Shown: positions 47,127 to 56,214 of the stretch, piece after piece
Layout: the number at the start of each line of letters is the position of its first letter
Numbering within the stretch: position 1 is the first letter of the stretch
Origin: Mucilaginibacter auburnensis
GTDB lineage: Bacteria > Bacteroidota > Bacteroidia > Sphingobacteriales > Sphingobacteriaceae
NCBI RefSeq assembly: GCF_002797815.1
Contig: NZ_PGFJ01000001.1
Coordinates: 1,178,001-1,242,000, forward strand
Length of the DNA stretch: 64,000 nt
Direction of reading: 5' to 3'
Translations under genes and position numbers: made by a program
The notes under the pieces: model-generated
The model's input: only the letters and a program-made list of their open reading frames with translations
Told to the model about the DNA's origin: nothing
Database searches by the model: none

Positions 47127-47971
47127 GCAAGGTAGTAGTTTTTGGAGCCAACGGACAGTTGGGTACCTGCATTAAAATGCTGAATGGCGATAATAACCTT
47201 ATCTATTTCCCGCACGAAGCTGAAGCTAATATTTTAGATGTAGAGGTGCTTACCAAGGTTTTTGCTGAGCAACAACCTTCATATGTTATTAACTGCGCGG
47301 CGTACACTGCTGTTGATAAAGCCGAGGATGAGGTAGAATTGGCGGAGCGTGTAAACGTTATCGGCGTAAAAAACTTAGCTGAACAATGCGGGCAACACGG
47401 GGCTGTTCTTATTCATGTCTCTACAGACTTTGTTTTCAAAGGCGATGTTGCCCGGCCGCTTACCGAAGCTGATAAAGCTGAACCAATAAGCGTTTACGGC
47501 CAAACCAAACTGGACGGAGAGAAAGCCGCCGCCGCCATTGAAAAGCATTTTGTTATTCGCACCGGATGGTTGTACTCAGAGCATGGCAACAACTTTGTTA
47601 AAACCATGCTCAGGTTGGGTGCAGAACGGGATGAGGTACGCATCATAGCAGATCAAGTAGGTACACCAACGTATGCTATTGACCTGGCTGCTTTTATTTT
47701 AGAGATCATAAATCGCGATAGCCAGGCTTATGGTGTTTATCACTACAGTAATGAAGGGGTAACATCGTGGTTTGATTTTGCCCGGGCTGTTTTTGATATT
47801 TCGGAAACACAGGTTAAGGCTATTCCTATCCGAACTGATCAGTATCCCACCAAGGCAACCCGACCATTATATTCAGTAATGGATAAAAGCAAGGTTAAAG
47901 AAACATTTTCAATAGAGATTCCGTATTGGAGGGATAGTTTAATTAAGTGCATCACCAAACTACAGCAATAA
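47123..47971 (+). CDS. rmlD: dTDP-4-dehydrorhamnose reductase
   Basis: This 282-residue enzyme performs the last step of dTDP-L-rhamnose synthesis. It has [13 protein letters not shown] (NADPH loop), [23 protein letters not shown] and the catalytic YGQTKLDGE. It overlaps the dioxygenase by four bases and is eight bases before rmlA. The genes for steps two and three, rmlB and rmlC, are not in the window. Confidence 0.95.
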   Translation: MSKVVVFGANGQLGTCIKMLNGDNNLIYFPHEAEANILDVEVLTKVFAEQQPSYVINCAAYTAVDKAEDEVELAERVNVIGVKNLAEQCGQHGAVLIHVSTDFVFKGDVARPLTEADKAEPISVYGQTKLDGEKAAAAIEKHFVIRTGWLYSEHGNNFVKTMLRLGAERDEVRIIADQVGTPTYAIDLAAFILEIINRDSQAYGVYHYSNEGVTSWFDFARAVFDISETQVKAIPIRTDQYPTKATRPLYSVMDKSKVKETFSIEIPYWRDSLIKCITKLQQ

Positions 47972-47978
47972 ATTTTAC

Positions 47979-48836
47979 ATGAAGGGAATAATTTTAGCAG
48001 GCGGGTCGGGCACCAGGCTCTATCCAATAACAAGGGCTATCAGCAAGCAGTTAATGCCTATTTATGATAAGCCAATGATCTACTATCCGCTATCTGTATT
48101 AATGCTTGCAGGCATCCGCGAGATATTGATCATTACTACTCCTGAAGATAACGAAAGCTTCAAACGTCTTTTAGGTGATGGTAAAGAGTTAGGCTGCAAC
48201 TTTGAATACGCTGTACAGGCTGTTCCGAATGGCTTAGCACAGGCTTTTGTTATTGGCGAGAAATTTATTGGCGATGATAAAGCGGCCCTTATTTTGGGCG
48301 ATAATATATTTTACGGCAGCGGTTTCAGCACATTAATCCAGAGCTTTAATGACGTTGATGGTGCGGCAATTTTTGCTTACCCGGTGGCTGACCCTGAGCG
48401 CTATGGCGTGGTTGATTTTGATAAAGATTTTAAAGCGTTATCAATTGAAGAGAAACCTGTTCGGCCTAAATCAAACTACGCGGTGCCTGGCTTATATTTT
48501 TATGATAACAAGGTAATTGAGATAGCAAAAAATTTGCAGCCGTCACCGCGGGGTGAGTATGAAATCACTGATGTTAACAAGCATTACCTTGAAAAAGGAG
48601 AGTTGCATGTTGGTGTGATGGACCGTGGTACGGCTTGGCTGGATACCGGTACCTTTGACTCTTTAAGTGATGCAAGCGAATTTGTACGTGTTATAGAAAA
48701 ACGTCAGGATACTAAAATAGGTTGTATTGAGGAAGTGGCTTACAGAATGGGTTTCATCACCAAAGAGCAACTAAATGATATTGCCAAAAAGTACATTAAA
48801 AGCGGCTACGGGCAATATTTGCAAAGGTTGGTTTGA
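47979..48836 (+). CDS. rmlA: Glucose-1-phosphate thymidylyltransferase
   Basis: This 285-residue enzyme makes dTDP-glucose. It has the nucleotidyltransferase signature [46 protein letters not shown] and [15 protein letters not shown], all canonical for RmlA. It is the last gene of the polysaccharide region. Confidence 0.97.
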   Translation: MKGIILAGGSGTRLYPITRAISKQLMPIYDKPMIYYPLSVLMLAGIREILIITTPEDNESFKRLLGDGKELGCNFEYAVQAVPNGLAQAFVIGEKFIGDDKAALILGDNIFYGSGFSTLIQSFNDVDGAAIFAYPVADPERYGVVDFDKDFKALSIEEKPVRPKSNYAVPGLYFYDNKVIEIAKNLQPSPRGEYEITDVNKHYLEKGELHVGVMDRGTAWLDTGTFDSLSDASEFVRVIEKRQDTKIGCIEEVAYRMGFITKEQLNDIAKKYIKSGYGQYLQRLV

Positions 48837-48872
48837 TTTAGAGATTGGTTGACTTGTGATCAGAGATTAGTT

Positions 48873-48910
48873 AAAAGGAGTGCTGTCTGTATAGTGTTCC
48901 TTTTTTATAT
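48873..48910 (+). terminator. Terminator at the right end of the polysaccharide region
   Basis: AAAAGGAGTGCT (48873-48884) and AGTGTTCCTTTT (48893-48904) form a 12-bp RNA stem with three G-U wobbles, followed by T-rich sequence just before the miaA stop codon. Confidence 0.55.
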
Positions 48911-48911
48911 A

Positions 48912-49823
48912 CTATTCTTTCATTAAAGCTTCAACGGATTGCCCTGTTACCTCATCCGGGGTAAGCCAATGTATCTCCTTATCTTTTCTGAACCAGGTTA
49001 GCTGGCGCTTGGCAAAGCGGCGGGTATTTTGTTTGATCAGCTCAAGTGCCGTTTTCAAATCTGTTTTGCCCTCAAAATGATCAAACAACTCGCTGTATCC
49101 GACGGTATTAAGTGCATTTAAATGCCGGTAGGGTATAAGGGATCGCACCTCGTCCACTAAACCTTGCTCCACCATTACATCAACGCGTTTGTTAATGCGA
49201 TCATATAAAACTTCACGAGGCAGATCAAGTGCTATTTTTACGCATTTGAACGGTCGTGGATTGCTCGCTGCTTTGCGGTAAGATGAGAATGGCTGTCCGG
49301 TTGTTCTGTACACCTCTAAAGCACGTATCACCCTTTGCGGATTATTGATATCAACCTCTGCATAATAAGCTGGATCAACAGTTTTAAGTTCTTCCTGCAA
49401 TGGCGGTAAACCTTTTTCGGTCAGTTCCTGGTTGAGTTGTTCCCGTATGCCTTCATTAGCTTGTGGTATGCTGTCAAAACCTTCGCACAAAGCTTTAATA
49501 TACAAGCCGGAACCGCCAGCTAAAATCACCACATCATGCACTTTAAACAATTCTTCTAACAGTGCTAACCCCTGTTTTTCAAAATCGCCTACAGAAAACA
49601 GCTCATTAATACTATGCGAATCAATAAAGTAATGTTGGGCAGCCTCCAATTCTTTGGCATCAGGCTTGGCCGTGCCTATCGACATTTCACGATAAAACTG
49701 TCTGGAATCGGCAGAAAGAATAGCCGTATTAAAATGTTGAGCCAACCTAATTGCTGCAGCGGTTTTACCCGATGCCGTAGGTCCGGCTATTACAAGGAGG
49801 GTTTTCGTTGGTCCATGGTCCAT
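48912..49823 (-). CDS. miaA: tRNA dimethylallyltransferase
   Basis: This 303-residue enzyme adds a dimethylallyl group to A37 of tRNAs that read UNN codons. It has the P-loop IAGPTASGKTAAAIRLA, SADSRQFYREMSIGTAKP and GGSGLYIKALCEG, all MiaA signatures, and RRFAKRQLTWFRKD near the end. The ATG at 49823 lies in an iterated CCATGG repeat; a TTG at 49829 is an alternative, and no Met lies closer to the P-loop. Confidence 0.95.
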   Translation of the reverse strand: MDHGPTKTLLVIAGPTASGKTAAAIRLAQHFNTAILSADSRQFYREMSIGTAKPDAKELEAAQHYFIDSHSINELFSVGDFEKQGLALLEELFKVHDVVILAGGSGLYIKALCEGFDSIPQANEGIREQLNQELTEKGLPPLQEELKTVDPAYYAEVDINNPQRVIRALEVYRTTGQPFSSYRKAASNPRPFKCVKIALDLPREVLYDRINKRVDVMVEQGLVDEVRSLIPYRHLNALNTVGYSELFDHFEGKTDLKTALELIKQNTRRFAKRQLTWFRKDKEIHWLTPDEVTGQSVEALMKE

Positions 49824-49905
49824 GGTCAATAGTCCATAGTTTTATTTATCAATAGTCAATGGGCCATTTGGCAGGTCGCTATGGTCCATTGACTATGGTC
49901 TATCA
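49810..49905. repeat. Iterated GTCCATGG / CAATAGTC repeats before miaA
   Basis: The stretch has several copies of GTCCATGG, GTCCATAG and TCAATAG-like units on both strands; CAATAGTCAATGG (49850-49862) and CCATTGACTATGG (49886-49898) are near-perfect inverted copies. The miaA start codon is in the leftmost copies. Confidence 0.75.
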
Positions 49906-49913
49906 ACTAAAAA

Positions 49914-50558
49914 TTAATAATCATCATCCTTGCCGCCGCGCTCTTCCTCGTAGTTGTCGTCATCAGCAAATTCACTGCCGAATTCATCCTCTTCCTCCTC
50001 GTCGCTTGCAGGTACTTCTTCGCCTGTTTCATCAACTTCGGTAAAGTCGTCTGCATCTTCAGGATTCATGCCTACTTCATTGAAAAAGTCAAAGTCGTCT
50101 GCATCAGTTGCAGCAGCAGCTGCCATAGCAGCATCCGGACCGGTTACAAACTGGCGAGGCGCTTCGCCAACTGATTTAATAACAGCAGGATAGGTAACCT
50201 TCGGATCCTCTTCTAAAATAATCTTCATCAGTTCAATGTGAAAATCAAAAGGACGGTCAAAGTTGAATGTATAATAAAATTTTTGGTGCGGATCATCAAT
50301 ACGGCTGCTCAGCTTTACTTTGTCCATAAGGGCTACACCGCGGTCAATTTTGCGTTGGTTAGGCAAATAGGTAATTTCCTCACCTTTTATCCATTGATCA
50401 TTGCTGATGTAGAAAGACGAAGAAAACTCCGGGTTGTACTTGGTTGACTTGTGTATAGCATGATGAAGATCTGCAAATGTTTGGTTCGATTTAACATCGA
50501 TAACCCGCGATACATCGTCATAATCCTCAAAAGTTACGCTGAACCTGTATAGTGCCAT
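49914..50558 (-). CDS. Plasmid pRiA4b ORF-3-like protein with acidic tail
   Basis: This 214-residue protein has the N-terminal pattern ALYRFSVTFEDYDDVSRVI and later FYYTFNFDRPFDFHIELMKI, as in the pRiA4b ORF-3/IS1096-passenger family of unknown function. The last ~75 residues are mostly Asp and Glu (for example DEEEEDEFGSEF). The start at 50558 is chosen over 50624 because it begins at the domain and follows a -7 element. It lies downstream of the CCA-type gene. Confidence 0.75.
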   Translation of the reverse strand: MALYRFSVTFEDYDDVSRVIDVKSNQTFADLHHAIHKSTKYNPEFSSSFYISNDQWIKGEEITYLPNQRKIDRGVALMDKVKLSSRIDDPHQKFYYTFNFDRPFDFHIELMKIILEEDPKVTYPAVIKSVGEAPRQFVTGPDAAMAAAAATDADDFDFFNEVGMNPEDADDFTEVDETGEEVPASDEEEEDEFGSEFADDDNYEEERGGKDDDY

Positions 50559-50584
50559 TGTATAAGATAGTAGTTTTTGGTGTG

Positions 50585-50592
50585 CAAAAATA
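50585..50592 (-). promoter_or_regulatory. -7 element for the pRiA4b-like gene
   Basis: Plus-strand CAAAAATA gives TATTTTTG on the coding strand, 26 bases before the ATG and just upstream of the end of the CCA-type gene. Confidence 0.45.
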
Positions 50593-50598
50593 GTGTTT

Positions 50599-52017
50599 TT
50601 AGTTTGTGTTTGACCCTGCCACAACTTTTAAGCCAATTTCTTCGCCTTTTTTAATTGTGAAGGCAATTGCCTCATCACGCGAGTTTGGAATTTCGCCTTC
50701 CAGTATAGCTTCACGTATCTGATTTTTAATTATGCCTACTTCCCGGCCCTCTTTTAGCCCAAATAGTTGCATAATATCATTACCTGTAACAGGCGGCTGC
50801 CAGTTACGTATTTTATCGCGCTCTTCAACATCTTTTAATTTTTGTTGAACCAGCTCAAAATTGTCGCGGTATTTTTTCTTTTTGTAGTCGTTTTTAGTGG
50901 TAACGTCTGCTTTACACAACAGCATCAGGCCTTCAATATCATCGCCTGCCTCAAAAAGTAAACGCCTCACCGCCGAATCAGTAACAATTGATTGCGACAA
51001 AACTATGGGCCGCAAATGTAGCTGTACCAGCTTTTGCACCTGTTTCATTTTTTCGTTGAGTGGCAGTTTCAACTGCGCGAAAATTTTAGGCACCATGCGC
51101 GCGCCTTTATCCTCATGCCCATGGAAAGTAAAACCATGGCCCGGTTCAAAGCGCTTAGTAGCAGGTTTTGCAATGTCATGCAGTATAGCTGCCCAACGTA
51201 ACCAAAGGTCGTTAGTAGTTTGGCAAATATTATCTAATACCTCAAGTGTATGGTAAAAGTTGTCTTTATGTCCTTTGCCGTTAACGTACTCTACTCCATA
51301 TAGCGCCACCATCTGCGGAAATATTTTATGGAGTAAACCTGTGTTAAATAAATGCTTAAAACCGATAGATGGAACAGGCGATAGAATGATCTTGTTCAAC
51401 TCATCGGTAGTACGTTCCTGCGATACGATGCTGATACGGTTTACATTGTTTTTGATGGCGGTAATGGCCACCTCGTCAATATCAAAATTAAGCTGTGTAG
51501 CAAACCTTATGGCACGCATCATACGCAATGGGTCATCGCTAAAGGTTTCCACCGGGTTAAGCGGTGTGCGAATGAGTTTGTTCTCCAGGTCGGCAATACC
51601 GTTAAACGGATCTACCAATTCGCCATAAGTATCGGGATGGAGTGAAATAGCCAATGCGTTAATAGTAAAGTCGCGGCGCTGCTGGTCGTCCTCTAAAGTT
51701 CCATCTTCAACAATAGGTTTGCGCGAGTTACTGCGGTAGCTTTCTTTACGTGCTCCAACAAATTCAATCTCAAGGTCCTTGTAGCGTAAGGATGCCGTAC
51801 CGAAGTTTTTATAAACGGCAAGTTTTACCTTTAAACGCGCAGCCACAGCTTCGGCAAAAGCAATACCGTTGCCTATAACTACTATGTCAATATCTTTTGA
51901 TGGACGGTTTAGAAAAATATCGCGCACAAAGCCACCTATGGCAAATACCTGCAATTGCTGTTTGCCCGCAATTTCGCTCAGTATTTTAAAAACCGGATGT
52001 TGGAGGTGCTGTTTCAT
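50599..52017 (-). CDS. CCA tRNA nucleotidyltransferase / poly(A) polymerase family protein with HD domain
   Basis: This 472-residue protein has the class II nucleotidyltransferase head VFAIGGFVRDIFLNRPSKDIDIVV (described in parts: GGFVRD and DIDIVV hold the metal-binding Asp residues), RRDFTINALAIS, and a C-terminal HD domain with ILHDIAKPATKRFE. It adds CCA to tRNA 3' ends or adenylates RNA. It ends 41 bases before the pRiA4b-like start. Full length, no damage seen. Confidence 0.92.
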   Translation of the reverse strand: MKQHLQHPVFKILSEIAGKQQLQVFAIGGFVRDIFLNRPSKDIDIVVIGNGIAFAEAVAARLKVKLAVYKNFGTASLRYKDLEIEFVGARKESYRSNSRKPIVEDGTLEDDQQRRDFTINALAISLHPDTYGELVDPFNGIADLENKLIRTPLNPVETFSDDPLRMMRAIRFATQLNFDIDEVAITAIKNNVNRISIVSQERTTDELNKIILSPVPSIGFKHLFNTGLLHKIFPQMVALYGVEYVNGKGHKDNFYHTLEVLDNICQTTNDLWLRWAAILHDIAKPATKRFEPGHGFTFHGHEDKGARMVPKIFAQLKLPLNEKMKQVQKLVQLHLRPIVLSQSIVTDSAVRRLLFEAGDDIEGLMLLCKADVTTKNDYKKKKYRDNFELVQQKLKDVEERDKIRNWQPPVTGNDIMQLFGLKEGREVGIIKNQIREAILEGEIPNSRDEAIAFTIKKGEEIGLKVVAGSNTN

Positions 52018-52142
52018 GTACGCTTTCCGTGCAAAGGGACTGCGAAATTAAGGAAAATAATCGGGAGGCCCCTCTAAATATACACGCTAAGCATGTAGTT
52101 GCAACTATAACAGCCTAACAGCGCTATCCACCAAAATATTAA

Positions 52143-52150
52143 TACTTTTG
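52143..52150 (+). promoter_or_regulatory. -7 element directly before the RlmI-like ATG
   Basis: TACTTTTG fits TAnnTTTG and ends five bases before the start codon, which predicts a leaderless or nearly leaderless mRNA. Confidence 0.5.
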
Positions 52151-52155
52151 CAGCT

Positions 52156-53340
52156 ATGACTGATGTTGTATTAAAGCGAGACAAAGAGAAGGCAGTTTTT
52201 CAAAGACACCCTTGGGTATTTTCGGGCGCCATTGAGCGTGTTAAAGGCAAGCCGACTAATGGTGATATTGTGCGTTTGCTGAACCACAAAGGCGAGTTTA
52301 TGGCCTATGGTTTTTATAATGATCAGTCGCGCGTAGCGTTGCGTTTGTTAGAATGGAACGAGGAAACAGAAGTTAACGAAGCCTGGTTCAGAGCCAAAGT
52401 TGCTACGGCCGTTAACGCCCGCGCTGATATTTTAAATGAACAGACCAACACCTGCCGCTTGATTTTCAGCGAAGCTGATTACCTGCCGGGTTTGATAGTT
52501 GACAAATATGCCGACCACTTGGCCGTGCAGATCCTAACCTCCGGCATTGAAAAGATGATGCCGGTTATAATGGATGAGTTAAGGCAATTGCTTAACCCCC
52601 TGAGCATTTTTGATAAAAGCGATGCGTCATCGCGCCAGCATGAGGGTTTGGAAACAGATAATACCGTTTTATGGGGCGATGAGCCGCCTTCATCTGTAGA
52701 AGTTAAAGAGAACGGTATTATCTATAGCATCAATATTGCCGAAGGCCAAAAGTCGGGCTTTTACTGCGATCAGCGCGATAACCGCCGAATTTTGGCAGCG
52801 CACACCAAGGGCAAAAAAGTGTTAGATTGCTTTAGCTATACCGGTGGCTTTACGCTGAATGCTTTACACAACGGCGCTGCGTCTGTAACCAGTGTTGACA
52901 GCTCTGCCTTAGCCATTGAAACGCTTAAACAAAACATCAGCTTAAATAAATTTGACGCCGAGAAGCATACCGCTATACAATCAGATGTAAATAAGCAATT
53001 GCGCGCTTTTAAAGAAGCTGGCGACAAGTTTGATGTGATAGTGCTTGACCCACCAAAATATGCGCCGTCGCGCTCTGCTTTAGACCGCGCAGCGCGTGCC
53101 TATAAAGATCTTAACCGCATTGGCATGAGCTTGCTTAACAGCGGGGGCTTGCTGGCAACATTCTCCTGCTCGGGAGCAATGGACATGGAACAATTTAAGC
53201 AGGTTTTAGCCTGGGCTGCTTTAGATGCAGGTAAGCAAGTGCAGTTTATTTACCAGTTTTGCCAGCCGGAGTGCCATCCGGTACGGGCCTCATTTCCTGA
53301 AGGGGAGTATTTGAAGGGATTGTTGTGCAGAGTGTGGTGA
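52156..53340 (+). CDS. RlmI-like class I SAM-dependent rRNA methyltransferase
   Basis: This 394-residue protein has an N-terminal PUA domain (residues ~1-75, with HPWVFSGAIERVKG), a linker, and a Rossmann SAM domain: KSGFYCDQRDNRR, KVLDCFSYTGGFTLNA (motif I), VTSVDSSALAIE, and DVIVLDPPKYAPSR (motif IV). This is the pattern of RlmI-type 23S rRNA m5C methyltransferases. CSGAMDMEQF holds a likely catalytic Cys. Orthology to E. coli RlmI itself is not proven. Confidence 0.88.
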   Translation: MTDVVLKRDKEKAVFQRHPWVFSGAIERVKGKPTNGDIVRLLNHKGEFMAYGFYNDQSRVALRLLEWNEETEVNEAWFRAKVATAVNARADILNEQTNTCRLIFSEADYLPGLIVDKYADHLAVQILTSGIEKMMPVIMDELRQLLNPLSIFDKSDASSRQHEGLETDNTVLWGDEPPSSVEVKENGIIYSINIAEGQKSGFYCDQRDNRRILAAHTKGKKVLDCFSYTGGFTLNALHNGAASVTSVDSSALAIETLKQNISLNKFDAEKHTAIQSDVNKQLRAFKEAGDKFDVIVLDPPKYAPSRSALDRAARAYKDLNRIGMSLLNSGGLLATFSCSGAMDMEQFKQVLAWAALDAGKQVQFIYQFCQPECHPVRASFPEGEYLKGLLCRVW

Positions 53341-53673
53341 GATAGAAGCAAGATTTAAGAAGCAGGAGATAAGATGTAAGAAGCAGGAGATAAGATATGT
53401 ATTGAGTGCAATAACTGTGTATTGAATGCAATAATATAGTAGCTCCTCTATGACAATTTAATCAAACTTCATGCTTGGATGAAATAGTTAGCAATTAGTA
53501 GCGTGGTAATATACAAGTGCGGTTTGGCTAAAGCCAATAAGGTAAATTTTAACTGACCGTTGACTAAAAGCCAACGGCAATTTCATGTTTAACGGCCATT
53601 AATGTAGCCAACAATTCATTAAAACAATTATACTTAATTGTCGTCGGTTTCACCAGGATTACAGTTGGGAGAA
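53341..53673. repeat. Intergenic region with two sets of tandem repeats and small palindromes
   Basis: A 20-bp unit at 53356-53375 is repeated exactly at 53377-53396. A 17-bp unit (TGTATTGAGTGCAATAA, 53398-53414) recurs with one change at 53418-53434. Hairpins TTGGC/GCCAA (53524-53528, 53533-53537) and CCGTTG/CAACGG (53557-53562, 53572-53577) follow, like small dispersed palindromes in this group. No gene was seen. Confidence 0.7.
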
Positions 53674-56187
53674 TTACCTCGGTTTACTCAATAAATTAAC
53701 AAACAATCTGTACGCACCCGGCACACCGGCAGGCAGTTCTCTGAAGAAAGCCAATGATGTGTAAATAAAACGGCCTTTACCATAATCGCCCACTATTAAT
53801 GAGCCGGGGTTAGGCTGCTCACCCGGATCATTCATTTGCAGGATGGTTTTATATTTAGGATCAATATTACTCACAAAGTATAAACCGCGCTCCTGTATCC
53901 AGCCTTCAAAATCGGCCTGCGTTATTTTGTTAGGGTAATTTAATACCGGGTTGGTTGGATCAAGGAAAGTTACCGCAGCGTTCTCATCTGTTACACGTTG
54001 GTTAACCGGACGGAATGGATACGGACCCGGATTGACCACTATACCATTATTATTATTGTACTGCACCACCAGGTTACCACCTTTATTTACATAATCCAAC
54101 AATCGTGGTTGCATTACCGCCAAACGTGGGTTTACATTGTAAGCACGCACGCCCGTAACAATGGCATCATAAACAGAAAGGTCGGCATTCATAATGTCGG
54201 CTTCGGTTAATTGGTGAACCTCGTAGCCCACCTGCATCAACGCTTCGGGCACTAAATCGCCGGCACCTGCAACATAGCCAATCTTTTTACCAGCCGTTTT
54301 CAGGTCAATATTGATAAGTTTTGTTTCTGCAGGCGGAAACAGGGTGATAGCAGGAACATGATCATACAATATCCGTTGTATGCCTAAGTTCCATTCTTTG
54401 CCACCTGTTTTAACCACGGCCTGCAGCGTACTTACTTTTTGTTTACTATCAGCAGGTGTAATGATAAACGATGCTAACCATTCTGCACCCTTAGCCTGAT
54501 CAAAATCTATTTTCTCCGGCGATATTTTCCAGCCCGCAACAGGTTTCAAGCTAATGCTGCCCGCAGCTTTGGTAAATGCCTGCATTTTTATTTGTACAGT
54601 TTGCGTCTGTTGGGTGTTGAATACGTAGTCTTTATTGACGATGTTGGCGGTAACAGGTGGAGCTATAACGAGGGGTTGATAAATTTCTCCTTTTGCTGGA
54701 TCAACATATTTATATTGAATAGGCCTTTCGAACTGTATATTCTTACCCAATATTTTAAAAGTTATCCATGCAGAGTAAGGAATATTTTCAGGTAACGTTT
54801 TTTGACCCACATCTCCATCTTTATCGTTCTTGTCCAAATAACCTGTCTCATACAAACCTACCCCGTGCGGGTATTTAAGCCAATATGGCTGCGTCACTTC
54901 ATCTGCTTTAATTTTATCGTTGAAATCCTTAGGTGTATTTGCCAAAATGGGTGCCTCTACTGAAAAATCGGAGTTAGCGTTTTTTATTGGTTCAGTTGGA
55001 AACATTGTAAATGGAGATAAGTCCCTATTGTAACCAATTGTAAATATCTTAACATCAATATCAGATCGTAGTACGACTTGTGTTCTTACAGATATTTCTT
55101 CTCCTACCGCATAAGTGGCCTGCGGCGCATAAGCCTCAAACCATAATCCCGCGCAAGCAGCTATCAGATCTTTCAATCCTTTTGTTTTTTGCTCTTTCCA
55201 ATAGGGGTCGCTTATCGCTTCAACTTTAGTCAGCAACGCAACTAAAGCCGGTACAGATTTTTCGGGATGGTCTATATCCAGATTCTTACGGATAGTAGCT
55301 ATCTCGGCTGAGATACCTTCGCCACCCTTAACACGGCTCCATGTGGTGTTAACGCCATCCATCAGATCAGTTTTTGGCGCATCACCTAAAATTATCCTAA
55401 ATGTCTCGGTAGCATCGCCACGTTGTTTGGCGCTGCCAAATCCCTGTGTTTTATGGTTGGAACGACTATCGGCTGAAACTTCGCCATAACCTTTACCTAA
55501 TACCGCATTGTATGCACCGGTGCTTATTTTAAAAGGCCCTTCGGTATTGGCTCCGCCAAAATTAGCGCCGTTAACCAGCAAGCGTTTAGCTTGCCACACC
55601 TGGGTATATTTTAACTGTTCGGGGAAACGTTTAGGGTCGGCCGCCGCCGCAAAAGCTTCCTGTGCAATAATGGCCGATGAGGTATGATGTCCGTGGCCGC
55701 CCTCCCCGGTAGTGGTAAACCTACAGATTATAATATCCGGTCTGAAATTTCTTATCACCCAAACCGCATCTCCTAAAACTTTCTCATGATCCCATATTTT
55801 TAGCGTTTCTTCGGGTCCTTTTGAAAAACCAAAATCGTTAGCGCGACTAAAAAACTGTTCAGCACCGTCTACCCTGCGCGCCGCTAAAAGCTCCTGGGTA
55901 CGTATCAAACCTAACAGTTCGCTTTGCTCATTCCCAATTAAATTCTGCCCGCCATCGCCCCGGGTTAAAGCCAGATAGCCGGTGCGGTAATGTTTCTCTA
56001 AAGCCAGGTAAGCCAGCAAACGCGTATTCTCATCATCAGGATGCGCAGCTACATACAGTACGCTGCCCAACACATCTAACTTTTTCAATTCTTGTTGAAT
56101 AGTTATCGCATCAGAAGGTGGCGCTGTTTGAGCCTGTACAACGCTGGTTACCAGTAAAATTGCGGCAAGTAATTTAAGGTGCTTCAT
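53674..56187 (-). CDS. Secreted PIG-L family deacetylase fused to a ThuA-like domain
   Basis: This 837-residue protein has a signal peptide ending QAQ. Residues ~38-300 are a PIG-L/LmbE deacetylase: the zinc motif YVAAHPDDENTRLLAYL and the third ligand region GEGGHGHHTSSAI. The middle (~360-610) is beta-rich, like NEW3 domains. Residues ~640-830 (IGYVAGAGDLVPEALMQVGY, GVRAYNVNPRLAVMQPRLLDYV, GGNLVVQYN) look like a glutamine-amidotransferase/ThuA fold. It probably removes N-acetyl groups from glycans outside the cytoplasm. Confidence 0.85.
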   Translation of the reverse strand: MKHLKLLAAILLVTSVVQAQTAPPSDAITIQQELKKLDVLGSVLYVAAHPDDENTRLLAYLALEKHYRTGYLALTRGDGGQNLIGNEQSELLGLIRTQELLAARRVDGAEQFFSRANDFGFSKGPEETLKIWDHEKVLGDAVWVIRNFRPDIIICRFTTTGEGGHGHHTSSAIIAQEAFAAAADPKRFPEQLKYTQVWQAKRLLVNGANFGGANTEGPFKISTGAYNAVLGKGYGEVSADSRSNHKTQGFGSAKQRGDATETFRIILGDAPKTDLMDGVNTTWSRVKGGEGISAEIATIRKNLDIDHPEKSVPALVALLTKVEAISDPYWKEQKTKGLKDLIAACAGLWFEAYAPQATYAVGEEISVRTQVVLRSDIDVKIFTIGYNRDLSPFTMFPTEPIKNANSDFSVEAPILANTPKDFNDKIKADEVTQPYWLKYPHGVGLYETGYLDKNDKDGDVGQKTLPENIPYSAWITFKILGKNIQFERPIQYKYVDPAKGEIYQPLVIAPPVTANIVNKDYVFNTQQTQTVQIKMQAFTKAAGSISLKPVAGWKISPEKIDFDQAKGAEWLASFIITPADSKQKVSTLQAVVKTGGKEWNLGIQRILYDHVPAITLFPPAETKLINIDLKTAGKKIGYVAGAGDLVPEALMQVGYEVHQLTEADIMNADLSVYDAIVTGVRAYNVNPRLAVMQPRLLDYVNKGGNLVVQYNNNNGIVVNPGPYPFRPVNQRVTDENAAVTFLDPTNPVLNYPNKITQADFEGWIQERGLYFVSNIDPKYKTILQMNDPGEQPNPGSLIVGDYGKGRFIYTSLAFFRELPAGVPGAYRLFVNLLSKPR

Positions 56188-56214
56188 GGCAATAAATATA
56201 TGATTAAGTTTTTT

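Noticed and set aside
54592..54795. 67-codon plus-strand frame inside the PIG-L gene
   Set aside because: Antisense shadow of a large well-supported secreted enzyme.
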